33,450 nt of DNA. Source: Myxococcales bacterium. GTDB lineage: Bacteria; Myxococcota; B64-G9. The stretch lies in contig JALVPF010000341.1 in the NCBI GenBank assembly GCA_027031935.1, forward strand, positions 1 through 33,450. Direction: 5' to 3'. The notes beneath the pieces were generated by a model. The model did no database searches, was not told the origin of the DNA, and worked only from the letters and a program-made list of their open reading frames with translations. Position numbers and translations under genes: made by a program. Positions 1 to 8,474 of this stretch are shown one piece after another. The number at the start of each line of letters is the position of its first letter. Position 1 is the first letter of the stretch.

Positions 1-2
1 GC

Positions 3-239
3 GCAGACCTGTTCGTCGATTACATGAAGGCGGGTTTTCAAATGCCTGAAGGAGAGATGGACCCCGTTGTTTTTCCCGAAAATGGAGTTGATTTGGATGA
101 AATCCTGGCATCTGTGGAACGAAAGTGGATACGGGAGGCTCTTTTGGCTAGCGGGGGTGTCAAGAAGAGGGCTGCTGACCTGCTGGGCATATCTTTCAGG
201 TCCTTTCGATACAGGCTCGCAAAGCTGGACATGGAGTGA
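3..239 (+). CDS. pilR: C-terminal fragment of sigma54-dependent NtrC-family response regulator (PilR-like), Fis-type HTH; 5' end outside window
   Basis: Open frame from window edge; ...RKWIREALLASGGVKKRAADLLGISFRSFRYRLAKLDME matches Fis/NtrC C-terminal HTH; lies directly upstream of pilin genes with a sigma54 promoter. Confidence 0.75.
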   Translation, partial: ADLFVDYMKAGFQMPEGEMDPVVFPENGVDLDEILASVERKWIREALLASGGVKKRAADLLGISFRSFRYRLAKLDME

Positions 240-412
240 CCAATACTGCTAAGAAAACCTTTCGTCCTATGCAAAAATTTCATTGCAAAAGCTTGATTGT
301 CCGGATTTGTATTTAATTCCATAGATGATCCGTAATGCTTTAACTCCTTGAATTTTGGGATCTTGTGTTATTTGTAAGACATTTTGCCATGTTTTTGGCT
401 TGCTCATTATCA

Positions 413-427
413 TGGCATGTAACCTGC
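413..427 (+). promoter_or_regulatory. sigma54 (-24/-12) promoter for pilin genes
   Basis: TGGCAT-GTAAC-CTGC vs consensus TGGCAC-N5-TTGC; GG-N10-GC spacing exact; ~58 nt upstream of pilin ATG at 486 and downstream of pilR. Confidence 0.7.
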
Positions 428-485
428 ATAACTATGTTTGATCTTAATCCGTTTGATTATGGTCATTTTTCTTCAGGAGGTTGTG

Positions 486-1058
486 ATGCCCGGCAGGTAT
501 CCATATTTACGCAAAAATACGAAAAAGGGTTTTACACTCATAGAGTTGATGATCACCGTTGCTATCATTGGGGTTTTGGCTGCTGTGGCAATACCTGTCC
601 TTTCGGGTTACATACAGCGCTCCAAAGCGTCTGAAGCCTTTACTGTCTTGCAGGGAATCCGGGACAAGGAAGAAGCCTATTTCGGCGATTACAGGCGTTA
701 TACTGCCCCTATACCGTTTTATCCTGGGGGAAACTGCAATGACACATGCGCTGCTACCAGTTGGAATATTGCCAGGACCTGGAATCCTGTGCCCGACGCG
801 TGGAAAGAGCTTGGGTTCAACCCTGATGGGCCTACATATTACATGTATTCAGTAACATCTCCATACAATGCAGCTGGAGTGTTCAACAGCGGAATGGCAA
901 GACCAGCCAATGTGGGCACCTCATGGCCTGTCGCCATGAAACCCTGGTTCATGGCGGAAGCTTGTGGAGATCTGGATTGTGACGGTCAACCTGCACACTA
1001 CTATATCAGTTCTGCCAACAAGAATGTGTTTGCCCAAGAGGGAGATGAAACCTATTGA
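486..1058 (+). CDS. Type IV pilin-like prepilin
   Basis: AGGAGG RBS at ~475; KNTKKG^[32 protein letters not shown] class III prepilin signal. ORF track start 438 extended upstream; 486 preferred. Confidence 0.92.
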   Translation: MPGRYPYLRKNTKKGFTLIELMITVAIIGVLAAVAIPVLSGYIQRSKASEAFTVLQGIRDKEEAYFGDYRRYTAPIPFYPGGNCNDTCAATSWNIARTWNPVPDAWKELGFNPDGPTYYMYSVTSPYNAAGVFNSGMARPANVGTSWPVAMKPWFMAEACGDLDCDGQPAHYYISSANKNVFAQEGDETY

Positions 1059-1089
1059 TGAAAGAAGGCCATTTGCTGGAGGAGGGCCC

Positions 1090-1686
1090 ATGAGATCAAT
1101 TCGCAAGCCAAGGGAAGTTCGAGGCATGACCTTGGTGGAACTGATGATTGCCATGGCCATAGTCGGTGTGCTTGCCGCAATAGCCATTCCGGTTTTCTCT
1201 GGCTATATCAGGGAGGCTGACCTGAACGAGGCTGTCGGAAATCTGCAGGGAATTCTGGAAGCTGAACAGGCATATTTTTCTCGTTTTCAGCGTTATACGA
1301 CGCCGCTTACCGAGTGTCCCGTGGGAGCCTTGCCTGTCAATAACACTGTCCAATGGACGTTCTGTACCCCTGGTTGGCGACAGTTGGGGTGGTCACCTGA
1401 TGAAGGTGTATCCTTTCACTATCAGGTTTTTTCCGGCTGTGATGCTGCGGGAAATTGTAACACCAGCCCCATGGTATACGGAGGTTGGCCTGTAGGTGGA
1501 ATGGACACATTTGGAGTGAAATGGTCTGATGAGTTCTCTGCCATCAGCCCACAAGCTTGGTGTGCGGTACAGGCCATAGCCGACGTTGATGGGGATACCA
1601 AACCGGTCTACCTGAGAACCAACTCTTATAATCACAAGATTTACCGCTATCCCAATCCGGAAGTGGATGGAAAAGTCACCTATTGA
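1090..1686 (+). CDS. Type IV pilin-like prepilin (+1 Met)
   Basis: GGAGGAGG RBS before ATG 1090; PREVRG^MTLVELMIAMAIVGVLAAIAIPVFSGYI. Confidence 0.9.
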   Translation: MRSIRKPREVRGMTLVELMIAMAIVGVLAAIAIPVFSGYIREADLNEAVGNLQGILEAEQAYFSRFQRYTTPLTECPVGALPVNNTVQWTFCTPGWRQLGWSPDEGVSFHYQVFSGCDAAGNCNTSPMVYGGWPVGGMDTFGVKWSDEFSAISPQAWCAVQAIADVDGDTKPVYLRTNSYNHKIYRYPNPEVDGKVTY

Positions 1687-3487
1687 TCATTCGGAAGGCT
1701 GCTGAGATGGTCTTGTCTTGTGGATTCGCCTGCCTGGCGATGCCCAGCATGTATCTCGCCAGCCCTGGTAGCTTTAGGTGCTGGGCTGCAACTGCCTGAA
1801 AATATGCGTGCCATGCGAGCACATTTGCTGTCCTGGCATCCTTGGATGCGTTACATGTCAGCTTGATGTTCTTGAATATTCTTTTTTGTAAAGAAAGCAT
1901 TTCTTCATCTGTATGGTTTTGCAAGGCTTTTATTTGCCAGAGCAGACCAAAAGGCCTGATTGGCATCAAGGACTCGTCTGCTGGAAAGTGTGGACCCAAA
2001 TCCATGGCCAGTGGGACCGCTTCGGCAAACTTCAGAACACCTGCCGCAGTCAAATTTGAATCCGGGGGCAGGTGCTTGACTATATCAGGTCGTATGGATG
2101 ATAGTCGGGAACGCAATGCTGAATTGTCCAGGTCACGTAAAAACAGGATTGTCGCATCTGGACGAATGTTTCTTACTTTCGTAAGGTAATCCAACATGAA
2201 AACCAGGTTGAAATCAGCACAGAGCACAACCGAAGCCTTTGGCAACTCGTGGAGAGTGCGTGTGACCATGGTTTCGGAGCAGTTGCATTGGGAACGATTT
2301 TCTTTTGGTGCAAGGAACAATAGCGTATGTAGGCACATGAGCACAGACAGGATACTGACTATCAGATAGGCGTGTTTGCGCAAGGGATGTAAGACTCCAG
2401 CTATCATTATCCATGAGATGTTCGAGAATAAACCAACTGATACGAAGGCCAGCAGGGCGTAGCCGCTTACGTCCGGGTTGTCCAGTCTAAACGAGCGCTC
2501 GATGAGCAGGGGCACGAAGGCTGCTGCCATGGTGATGAGTAAACCCGCAGCCAAATGCATGCTGCTGCGAAGAAGTGCGTATATACCCAGCATTCCAAGG
2601 ATCAGCAGGGGCCACCCTGTTTCTGTGATGAGTAGGAGAAAAACATTGTAGATGTTGGAAGCAAAGCTTGTTGGCCCCCCGGAGAAGGTGTGACTGAAGG
2701 TGGCTCCTGAGATGAAATTCAACCAGCCAGAAAAAGAAGTTGGATCTCCCCATCGTACATCTGCCCATCCATGTACCATGAATCCGATAAAGGCAAGGGG
2801 TGTGGCGCCTAAAAGAAAAAGAAGAAAAGCTCTGCCGATCTTGCCTGGAGCAAGGAGCTTTGATCTGAGTTTGGATCTCAGAGAGGCGAAAAGTAAAACA
2901 GGCAGGGGAACGAGAGCCACCAGTGGATGGACCGCTATTCCCATGCCGGTATAAAGGCTTGCTTGGTATACTGCTTTTTTTATTTCCGAGAAAGACTCCG
3001 TGGTGAAAATTCGCATGGCCTGAAAAAGCACGAGTAAGGCCAGCAATAGCCCAAGGGTGTAGACCTCGGTTCTTACGGCCTGTGATAGAAGTCCGGGTGA
3101 CAGTCCAATTACCACAGCCATCGCAGGGGCTGCGATCATCTCGCCACACCTGTTTGCCCCGGGTGCGAGATTCCTCCAGAGATGCTGATTGATACGGGAG
3201 ATTACATAGATGCTGGCTGCAGCCCAGATGGCTGAGAAAAACATCATTCCCTGACCAGGGTGACCAAAGGGTAAAAGAGATATGACGTGACCAAGCAGTA
3301 CTGCCAGAGGTGAACCAGGGGGATGAAAGGTTCCCAATCGCACAGAAGCTGTTATGAGCTCAGGACTATCCAGCCAGTCAGGGAAAGGGAAGGAGTAGAT
3401 GACATACACAAAGGCACAAGCAGCAGCGGCAATTATGGAAATTATTTTTTCACAAGATGCCTTGCTGTTTGGTCCACAAGATTCCAT
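1676..3487 (-). CDS. DUF2723/PMT-like multi-TM membrane protein, probable lipid-linked-sugar glycosyltransferase
   Basis: N-term WLDSPELITASVRLGTFHPPGSPLAVLLGHV resembles DUF2723 (GDSGELxxAAxxLGIAHPPGYPL); many TM segments; converges with pilin gene (11 bp overlap). Confidence 0.75.
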   Translation of the reverse strand: MESCGPNSKASCEKIISIIAAAACAFVYVIYSFPFPDWLDSPELITASVRLGTFHPPGSPLAVLLGHVISLLPFGHPGQGMMFFSAIWAAASIYVISRINQHLWRNLAPGANRCGEMIAAPAMAVVIGLSPGLLSQAVRTEVYTLGLLLALLVLFQAMRIFTTESFSEIKKAVYQASLYTGMGIAVHPLVALVPLPVLLFASLRSKLRSKLLAPGKIGRAFLLFLLGATPLAFIGFMVHGWADVRWGDPTSFSGWLNFISGATFSHTFSGGPTSFASNIYNVFLLLITETGWPLLILGMLGIYALLRSSMHLAAGLLITMAAAFVPLLIERSFRLDNPDVSGYALLAFVSVGLFSNISWIMIAGVLHPLRKHAYLIVSILSVLMCLHTLLFLAPKENRSQCNCSETMVTRTLHELPKASVVLCADFNLVFMLDYLTKVRNIRPDATILFLRDLDNSALRSRLSSIRPDIVKHLPPDSNLTAAGVLKFAEAVPLAMDLGPHFPADESLMPIRPFGLLWQIKALQNHTDEEMLSLQKRIFKNIKLTCNASKDARTANVLAWHAYFQAVAAQHLKLPGLARYMLGIARQANPQDKTISAAFRMINR

Positions 3488-3499
3488 GAGCTTGATTGC

Positions 3500-4267
3500 T
3501 TATGTGATATCACGCCTGGAGAAGATCAGGGCAGACAGGAGCAAGAGCACAGCGGAATATCCAAACGCGTATGCTGCGCTGATTCCCACGTGGTCCCAGC
3601 CTATGGGCAGCTTGTGTACCACTCTCGTGGCCTTGTTGAACTCGGAAAGATCCGGAAGCCCCCACACCAGGACCTTGAGCAGAGCATAGGCTGCAGCGTT
3701 TTGAGTCTTGTCCATGAGTTTTTCCAGGACCGGCAGGGAGCGGCCCACTACAAAAATCGAGAAGGTGAACACACCGCTGAGATACGGTGATGAAAATGAA
3801 GAGAAGAAAACGGCCATGGCCGCAACCAGGAGTATTTCCAAAAGAGCCAGTACCAGAGACTGGAACAACAACTGCGACGGTGCGATGCCCTCAAATGCCA
3901 GCAGAGCGATCAGTGCTGCGGACAAAACTCCCAACTCCACCAGCAGTGTCGCCCCAAGTCCCAGGTATTTTCCAAAAATGTACTGCCATCTGTAAATGGG
4001 TTTTGTGAGAATCACATAGAGGTTTTTGCGGCGAAGCTCCTTTTGAACCTGGCTCACTCCTATGAGGATTGAAAGTAAAACCCCGAATGCGGATACGCAG
4101 AACAGGCCCCAATCCAGGATCACTCTGGTGCGCTGATCCAGTGCAAGCTCTGCAAGCAAGAGGGCCGATATGATAAAGCCCACGGCAAGCAGAACTATGG
4201 CCAGCATGGTCTTGTTCCTGATGGATTCGCGAAAGGCTGTTGCTGCTACTGAAAGGATGGCTCTCAT
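3500..4267 (-). CDS. pilI: ABC-2 type permease, PilI-like
   Basis: Six-TM ABC-2 permease pattern; adjacent to ATPase; order pilA-PilG-like-ATPase-permease matches Myxococcus pilA-G-H-I. Confidence 0.7.
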   Translation of the reverse strand: MRAILSVAATAFRESIRNKTMLAIVLLAVGFIISALLLAELALDQRTRVILDWGLFCVSAFGVLLSILIGVSQVQKELRRKNLYVILTKPIYRWQYIFGKYLGLGATLLVELGVLSAALIALLAFEGIAPSQLLFQSLVLALLEILLVAAMAVFFSSFSSPYLSGVFTFSIFVVGRSLPVLEKLMDKTQNAAAYALLKVLVWGLPDLSEFNKATRVVHKLPIGWDHVGISAAYAFGYSAVLLLLSALIFSRRDIT

Positions 4268-4271
4268 GGAC

Positions 4272-5258
4272 TCATGGCTCCTGTGATTTTTTTTCTTCGC
4301 CCTGGCCGGTATGGTTTTGTGCCGTATCGTTTTTTATCAGGCGGATAAAGACATCTTCCAGCGAGGCGTGTCTACGCTCCACACCCATGAGCTTGTAGCC
4401 TTTTTGGGCCAACAAGGGCAACACCTGTTCGGGAGCTTGATCGTGTGCGAGAGCCAGGAGGCTGTCGGGTCCGGCAGGCCGAGTCGACGACACCGCAGCC
4501 TTTATTTCCTTGTCCTTCAGTGCTTCGTCGCCCAGCACCAGTATTTCCCAGGTGCCGGCATCTGCGGCCAAAAACTCCCTGGTGGTGCCCTGGGCTATGA
4601 GCTTGCCCTTGTTTAGAAAAGCAACCCTGTGACACACGGCCTGCGCTTCTGCTAAAACGTGAGATGAGAAAAATACGGTTTTTCCGGCCTCGCTGAGTTC
4701 TCCGATGAGGTCCTTGACCCACCTGCGACCCAGGGGGTCCAGTCCACCCATGGGCTCATCCAGGATATAGAGATCCGGATCGGGCAGCATGGCCTGGGCG
4801 ATGCCGCATCGTTGTAACATGCCCTTTGAAAACTTCCTCATGGGTCTTTTTTCCGACGGGTCGAGTCCAACCCGTTCGAGTAGCTCAGGGACTCTGCGCT
4901 TCAATGTAGGTGTATCCATCCCAAAAAGCCTGCCACAGTGGAAAAGGAACTCGGATGGCCTGAGGTAATCGTAGAAGTCGGGCAATTCCGGCAGGTAGGC
5001 TATTTTTTTCCTGATGTGCACATGGGGCAGGGTTTGGCCGAAAATCTTCGCATGTCCGGAGTCCGGTTTGAGCAGACCCACGAGAATCTTGATGGTGGTG
5101 GTCTTTCCTGCTCCGTTGGGGCCCAGGAAACCGAAAACCTCCCCTCTGGGAACGTCGAGATCGAGTCCCATCAAGGCTTCAGAAACCTTGAGCCTTACTC
5201 CCACCCGGAACTTTTTGCTAAGGCCTCTAGCCTGTATTGCCAGGTCTTGCTGGTTCAT
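4272..5258 (-). CDS. pilH: ABC transporter ATPase, PilH-like
   Basis: Walker A GPNGAGKTTT, signature FSKGMLQR, Walker B LYILDEPMGGLDP; start MNQQDLAIQARGLSKKF with GGTGAGGA RBS; ORF track extends to 5315. Confidence 0.85.
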   Translation of the reverse strand: MNQQDLAIQARGLSKKFRVGVRLKVSEALMGLDLDVPRGEVFGFLGPNGAGKTTTIKILVGLLKPDSGHAKIFGQTLPHVHIRKKIAYLPELPDFYDYLRPSEFLFHCGRLFGMDTPTLKRRVPELLERVGLDPSEKRPMRKFSKGMLQRCGIAQAMLPDPDLYILDEPMGGLDPLGRRWVKDLIGELSEAGKTVFFSSHVLAEAQAVCHRVAFLNKGKLIAQGTTREFLAADAGTWEILVLGDEALKDKEIKAAVSSTRPAGPDSLLALAHDQAPEQVLPLLAQKGYKLMGVERRHASLEDVFIRLIKNDTAQNHTGQGEEKKSQEP

Positions 5259-6049
5259 GGTGTCCTCACCAGTAAAAAGAGATCGAAGGGGATAAATGCC
5301 CACTTGGACTGCCATCTTTGCATCAACTCGGTCCTCAGGTCCAAAAGCGCCTGGCGCTCCCGGGGGCTCATGATATACACCAGGCGCTCCTTCAGGGTCC
5401 TGGAGATGTTGGGGTCGTCGGTTCCCATGGCTATGGACTCGAGAACTCGCTTGGCCATGTCTTTTTTCTTTATCTTTGAAAAGAGATCCACGAGCTTCTT
5501 GTTCAGCCAGTCGGGGGCATGGGGTTTTGATGCTGCCATGGAAAAATAGGCGATGGCGTCTTCTGCATCACCAGCTTCGTAATAGAGGTTGAAGCCTATC
5601 CTCATGGGAAAACGGTAGTCGGAAGGAAAACGTGCCATTCCCTTTTCCAGTATTCGGTTGGCTCTGTCCACAAGTTCCTTTGGTACAAAGTCCACCTCTC
5701 GCTTGTAATAAGTTGTGGCAAGGGCTCCCCACAGGTATGCTTTCTTGAAATCAGGATCCACCTTTAGAAGTATGTCGATAAACGACGAAAGCCATGGGGT
5801 TTGCTCGTCTGTGAGCATGTGACTTCCGTAGTAGAGGTTGGCCCGGATGAACATCAGGTCTGCGGCCAGAGTGTGGTAGCCCAGGTCCATTTGCCGGATC
5901 ACTTCTCCTGGAGGAACCAAAAGGACTTCCTGCATGGAAGCCCGGTTTTCCGCAGCGCCTTGGTGCAGTAAAAATCTGGACCAGGCCAGTACCGCCAGGA
6001 AAATTCCCATGGCCAGAACAAATGCGATATGGTGCTTTTTTAAGTTCAT
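5255..6049 (-). CDS. pilG: PilG-like membrane-anchored TPR-type protein
   Basis: N-terminal TM then helical repeat region (QMDLGYHTLAADLMFIRANLYYGSHML...); position between pilA and pilH-like gene; ATGA-type coupling to ATPase. Confidence 0.6.
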   Translation of the reverse strand: MNLKKHHIAFVLAMGIFLAVLAWSRFLLHQGAAENRASMQEVLLVPPGEVIRQMDLGYHTLAADLMFIRANLYYGSHMLTDEQTPWLSSFIDILLKVDPDFKKAYLWGALATTYYKREVDFVPKELVDRANRILEKGMARFPSDYRFPMRIGFNLYYEAGDAEDAIAYFSMAASKPHAPDWLNKKLVDLFSKIKKKDMAKRVLESIAMGTDDPNISRTLKERLVYIMSPRERQALLDLRTELMQRWQSKWAFIPFDLFLLVRTP

Positions 6050-6073
6050 TGGGTAAACAAGATATAGATCAAT

Positions 6074-6103
6074 AAGGGACGAGAGGCAATGCTCCCGTCC
6101 CTT
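6074..6103 (-). terminator. Hairpin between pilA and downstream pilG-like gene (terminator/attenuator)
   Basis: AAGGGACG...CGTCCCTT 8-bp perfect inverted repeat just after the pilA stop; weak U-tract on minus strand. Confidence 0.5.
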
Positions 6104-6146
6104 TTCAGATACAGGTCAGGCAAAAAGTCGTACAGACTTGCAAATC

Positions 6147-6779
6147 CTACCAGTCATCCAGGGTGTCATCGTGCCACACGTGACCTGCGATGAAGGATGA
6201 TGTCTCCAGAGAGAATCCTGCACCCTTCTGCCAGTGACAGAGTGCATCATCATCATCGATGTCTGTCCATGCGTCACACTGGAAGGCGTTCGGTGAAGCA
6301 ATGGCCGCGTTGATGGTAACGCCACCATTGGCTGTATTGTACTGGTAGCATGCATAGGTGGCCTCTGTGATGATGAAGTTCAGGTCTCTGAGGATCAAGG
6401 AGTCACCACCGGCTGCAGCATTGTATACGGCCTCGGGAATGTAGCCCGACTCACCTGAGAGAGATCCAGCTGCGGGAGCCATGAGACCACCGCCACTACC
6501 TGCGACGTCTGGGCAAATGGCCATTCCCATGGGCATTGGAAGCTGGGAGGAAATAGTGGTTCCATTTTGAAGTCCATGGGGTTTATCAAAGTAGTCCACC
6601 GCTCCCTTGTAGCATTTGTCCAGGTTTTCGTTTACTTCTGTAGCCTTCGACTTCCTGATGTAGTCGATGAAGGCCGGGATGGCCACTGCAGCCAGGATAC
6701 CGATAATGGCCACGACGATCATCAGCTCGATGAGGGTAAAACCTCTTCTTCCCAGTTTTCTGCGCAATTTGATAATCAT
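6147..6779 (-). CDS. pilA: Major type IV pilin PilA
   Basis: LGRRG^[46 protein letters not shown]-type RBS just upstream; own sigma54 promoter. Confidence 0.92.
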   Translation of the reverse strand: MIIKLRRKLGRRGFTLIELMIVVAIIGILAAVAIPAFIDYIRKSKATEVNENLDKCYKGAVDYFDKPHGLQNGTTISSQLPMPMGMAICPDVAGSGGGLMAPAAGSLSGESGYIPEAVYNAAAGGDSLILRDLNFIITEATYACYQYNTANGGVTINAAIASPNAFQCDAWTDIDDDDALCHWQKGAGFSLETSSFIAGHVWHDDTLDDW

Positions 6780-6908
6780 GAATCCTCCTTTTCTTTGCGA
6801 GCCTGCTGGCTCAAATTCAGGTTATCTGCAATCTCGTGCAGAGATGTACGTTGTTATCCTTTTCATTATCCAATTCAGTCATTCACTTCATGCTGCAGGC
6901 TTTTATAA

Positions 6909-6923
6909 GCAATGACCATGCCA
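6909..6923 (-). promoter_or_regulatory. sigma54 (-24/-12) promoter of pilA
   Basis: Minus strand TGGCAT-GGTCA-TTGC, one mismatch to TGGCAC-N5-TTGC, exact GG-N10-GC. Confidence 0.8.
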
Positions 6924-6984
6924 TACTTGCAGAATAAGAAACACAAGTTTAATAATAGCTTAGCGCTTGGTTTGAAGAGTAGCA

Positions 6985-7009
6985 AATAAAAGTGACGCTT
7001 TTTGTCACT
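6985..7009 (-). terminator. Rho-independent terminator of methyltransferase operon
   Basis: Minus strand AGTGAC-AAAAAGC-GTCACT followed by TTTTATTT, immediately after stop at 7012. Confidence 0.55.
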
Positions 7010-7011
7010 CT

Positions 7012-7743
7012 TCATTGACGAATATGGGCAATGGTCAGCATGTAGAGACCCAGCCTGTTGATGCCAGGCATATGTTCAAGGAACTCCTCTGCATTGCTGG
7101 AAAACTGCCTGAATGTCCATAGGGGTGGAGGTACAAGGCCCAAAAAGCTCATGTGTATCTCGGCAAATCCTGCCTTCCGAAAAAGCCTTCGATTTTTCCA
7201 CGGGGTGTGTCGTAAAACCCCGGATTCTATTTGCCAGCTTAAGGCAGGATGCAGGGTGATAAATGCAAGCCAAGCTGCTTGCATGGGATTAGGGTCCATG
7301 AAGACTGCCTTGCCGCCCGGCCGAAGGGCCCTGTGTACACGCTCGATCACTGCCTGAGGGTCTTGAAGGTGATGCAGTATGCCTCTTCCCATAATCAGGT
7401 CATAGTCCCTGACACTGTCCAGGTCTTCTGCCGCTCCATGTTCCGCAGTGAAAGATTCCTGTAGATTGAGGGTGCTTATCTTTTGCTGCAACAGCTCCAG
7501 GGTGCTGGCTGAAAGCTCCAGCCCGGTCACATGACATCCGGCCTGCAACAGCGGTATGGTTGTCCTGCCGGCCCCGCAGCCCATGTCCAAAACCTTCATC
7601 CCGCCCTTTACCCCGGCCAACTCCAACAAGCGCCTGGTCATGGCATCGTGAAAGGGTGTGTGCTGACCGTACATCCGGGAGTATTCTCTGGACTTTGAGT
7701 CGAAATGCGCCTGCTGGCGTTGCAACCAGGAGGATTTTTTCAT
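7012..7743 (-). CDS. Class I SAM-dependent methyltransferase
   Basis: MKVLDMGCGAGRTTIPLLQAGCHVTGLE motif I; GRGILHHLQDP; start MKKSSWLQRQQ overlapping upstream gene (ATGA). Confidence 0.9.
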   Translation of the reverse strand: MKKSSWLQRQQAHFDSKSREYSRMYGQHTPFHDAMTRRLLELAGVKGGMKVLDMGCGAGRTTIPLLQAGCHVTGLELSASTLELLQQKISTLNLQESFTAEHGAAEDLDSVRDYDLIMGRGILHHLQDPQAVIERVHRALRPGGKAVFMDPNPMQAAWLAFITLHPALSWQIESGVLRHTPWKNRRLFRKAGFAEIHMSFLGLVPPPLWTFRQFSSNAEEFLEHMPGINRLGLYMLTIAHIRQ

Positions 7744-8450
7744 GGAGGATACTCCTGGCCCTTTAGTCCGGCAACCAGGACCTGGTATTCTGCAAAGGGA
7801 AGATCCCTGTCGAAGATTTTCAATATGGGAACCATGAAGGCCGGGGTGTTGTTTTGCGAGATCATGCCCGTGGTCCAATGGGCAATCACGCGGGCACCGG
7901 TCTGTTGTACGAGGGAGTTCAAAAAGCCCCTGGTGAATTTGAGCCCACCTCTTTCTGCCTGAACGAGAAGGGAAAAACCAAGCATCAGGGGGTTTGAGAT
8001 ATTCGGCTCTATGAGTACCATGCCTTGTCTTGCCACCCTGGCCATCTCTGCCAAGGCCTTGTCAGGCCTGTCCGTGTGGTGGAGCAGGTTGGCTTCGAAG
8101 CATATGTCAAAGGAGTCATCATCAAAGGGAAGGTTGGTTGCGTCACCAGGAATGATCTCGACACCATGCAGTTCTGCTGCCTTGCTTAGCATATGAACCG
8201 AGGAATCACATCCTGTCACTTTCCCGGCCAACTCGGAAAGGAGCAATGTGAAATTTCCCGGGCCGCATCCCACATCCAGCACCGATTTTCCTCTGAAGTC
8301 CATGACCTTCTGTATCAACTCCAGCTTGGGCTCTGCGTATGCCCTGAAAACCGGGTCGTGTGGAGTTCGATATTTTGCCGAGACCCAGTGTGCTTCCTGA
8401 TCCCTGTCCAGACCCATGGTCTTTGCCAGCGCCTTGAGGATTTTGTGCAT
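7740..8450 (-). CDS. Class I SAM-dependent methyltransferase
   Basis: KSVLDVGCGPGNFTLLLSELAGKVTGCDSS; FDICFEANLLHHTDRP. Confidence 0.92.
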   Translation of the reverse strand: MHKILKALAKTMGLDRDQEAHWVSAKYRTPHDPVFRAYAEPKLELIQKVMDFRGKSVLDVGCGPGNFTLLLSELAGKVTGCDSSVHMLSKAAELHGVEIIPGDATNLPFDDDSFDICFEANLLHHTDRPDKALAEMARVARQGMVLIEPNISNPLMLGFSLLVQAERGGLKFTRGFLNSLVQQTGARVIAHWTTGMISQNNTPAFMVPILKIFDRDLPFAEYQVLVAGLKGQEYPP

Positions 8451-8474
8451 GTGACATCCTTGATGATCAAATGG

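Noticed and set aside
6826-6840. Second sigma54-like site upstream of pilA (minus strand TCTGCACGAGATTGC)
   Set aside because: Spacing between elements is off by one and GG at -24 is missing; the 6909-6923 site is far better.
6985-7009. AGTGAC-N7-GTCACT inverted repeat as a PilR binding site upstream of pilA
   Set aside because: Position right after the methyltransferase stop and a following T-rich tract fit a terminator better; a regulatory role cannot be excluded.
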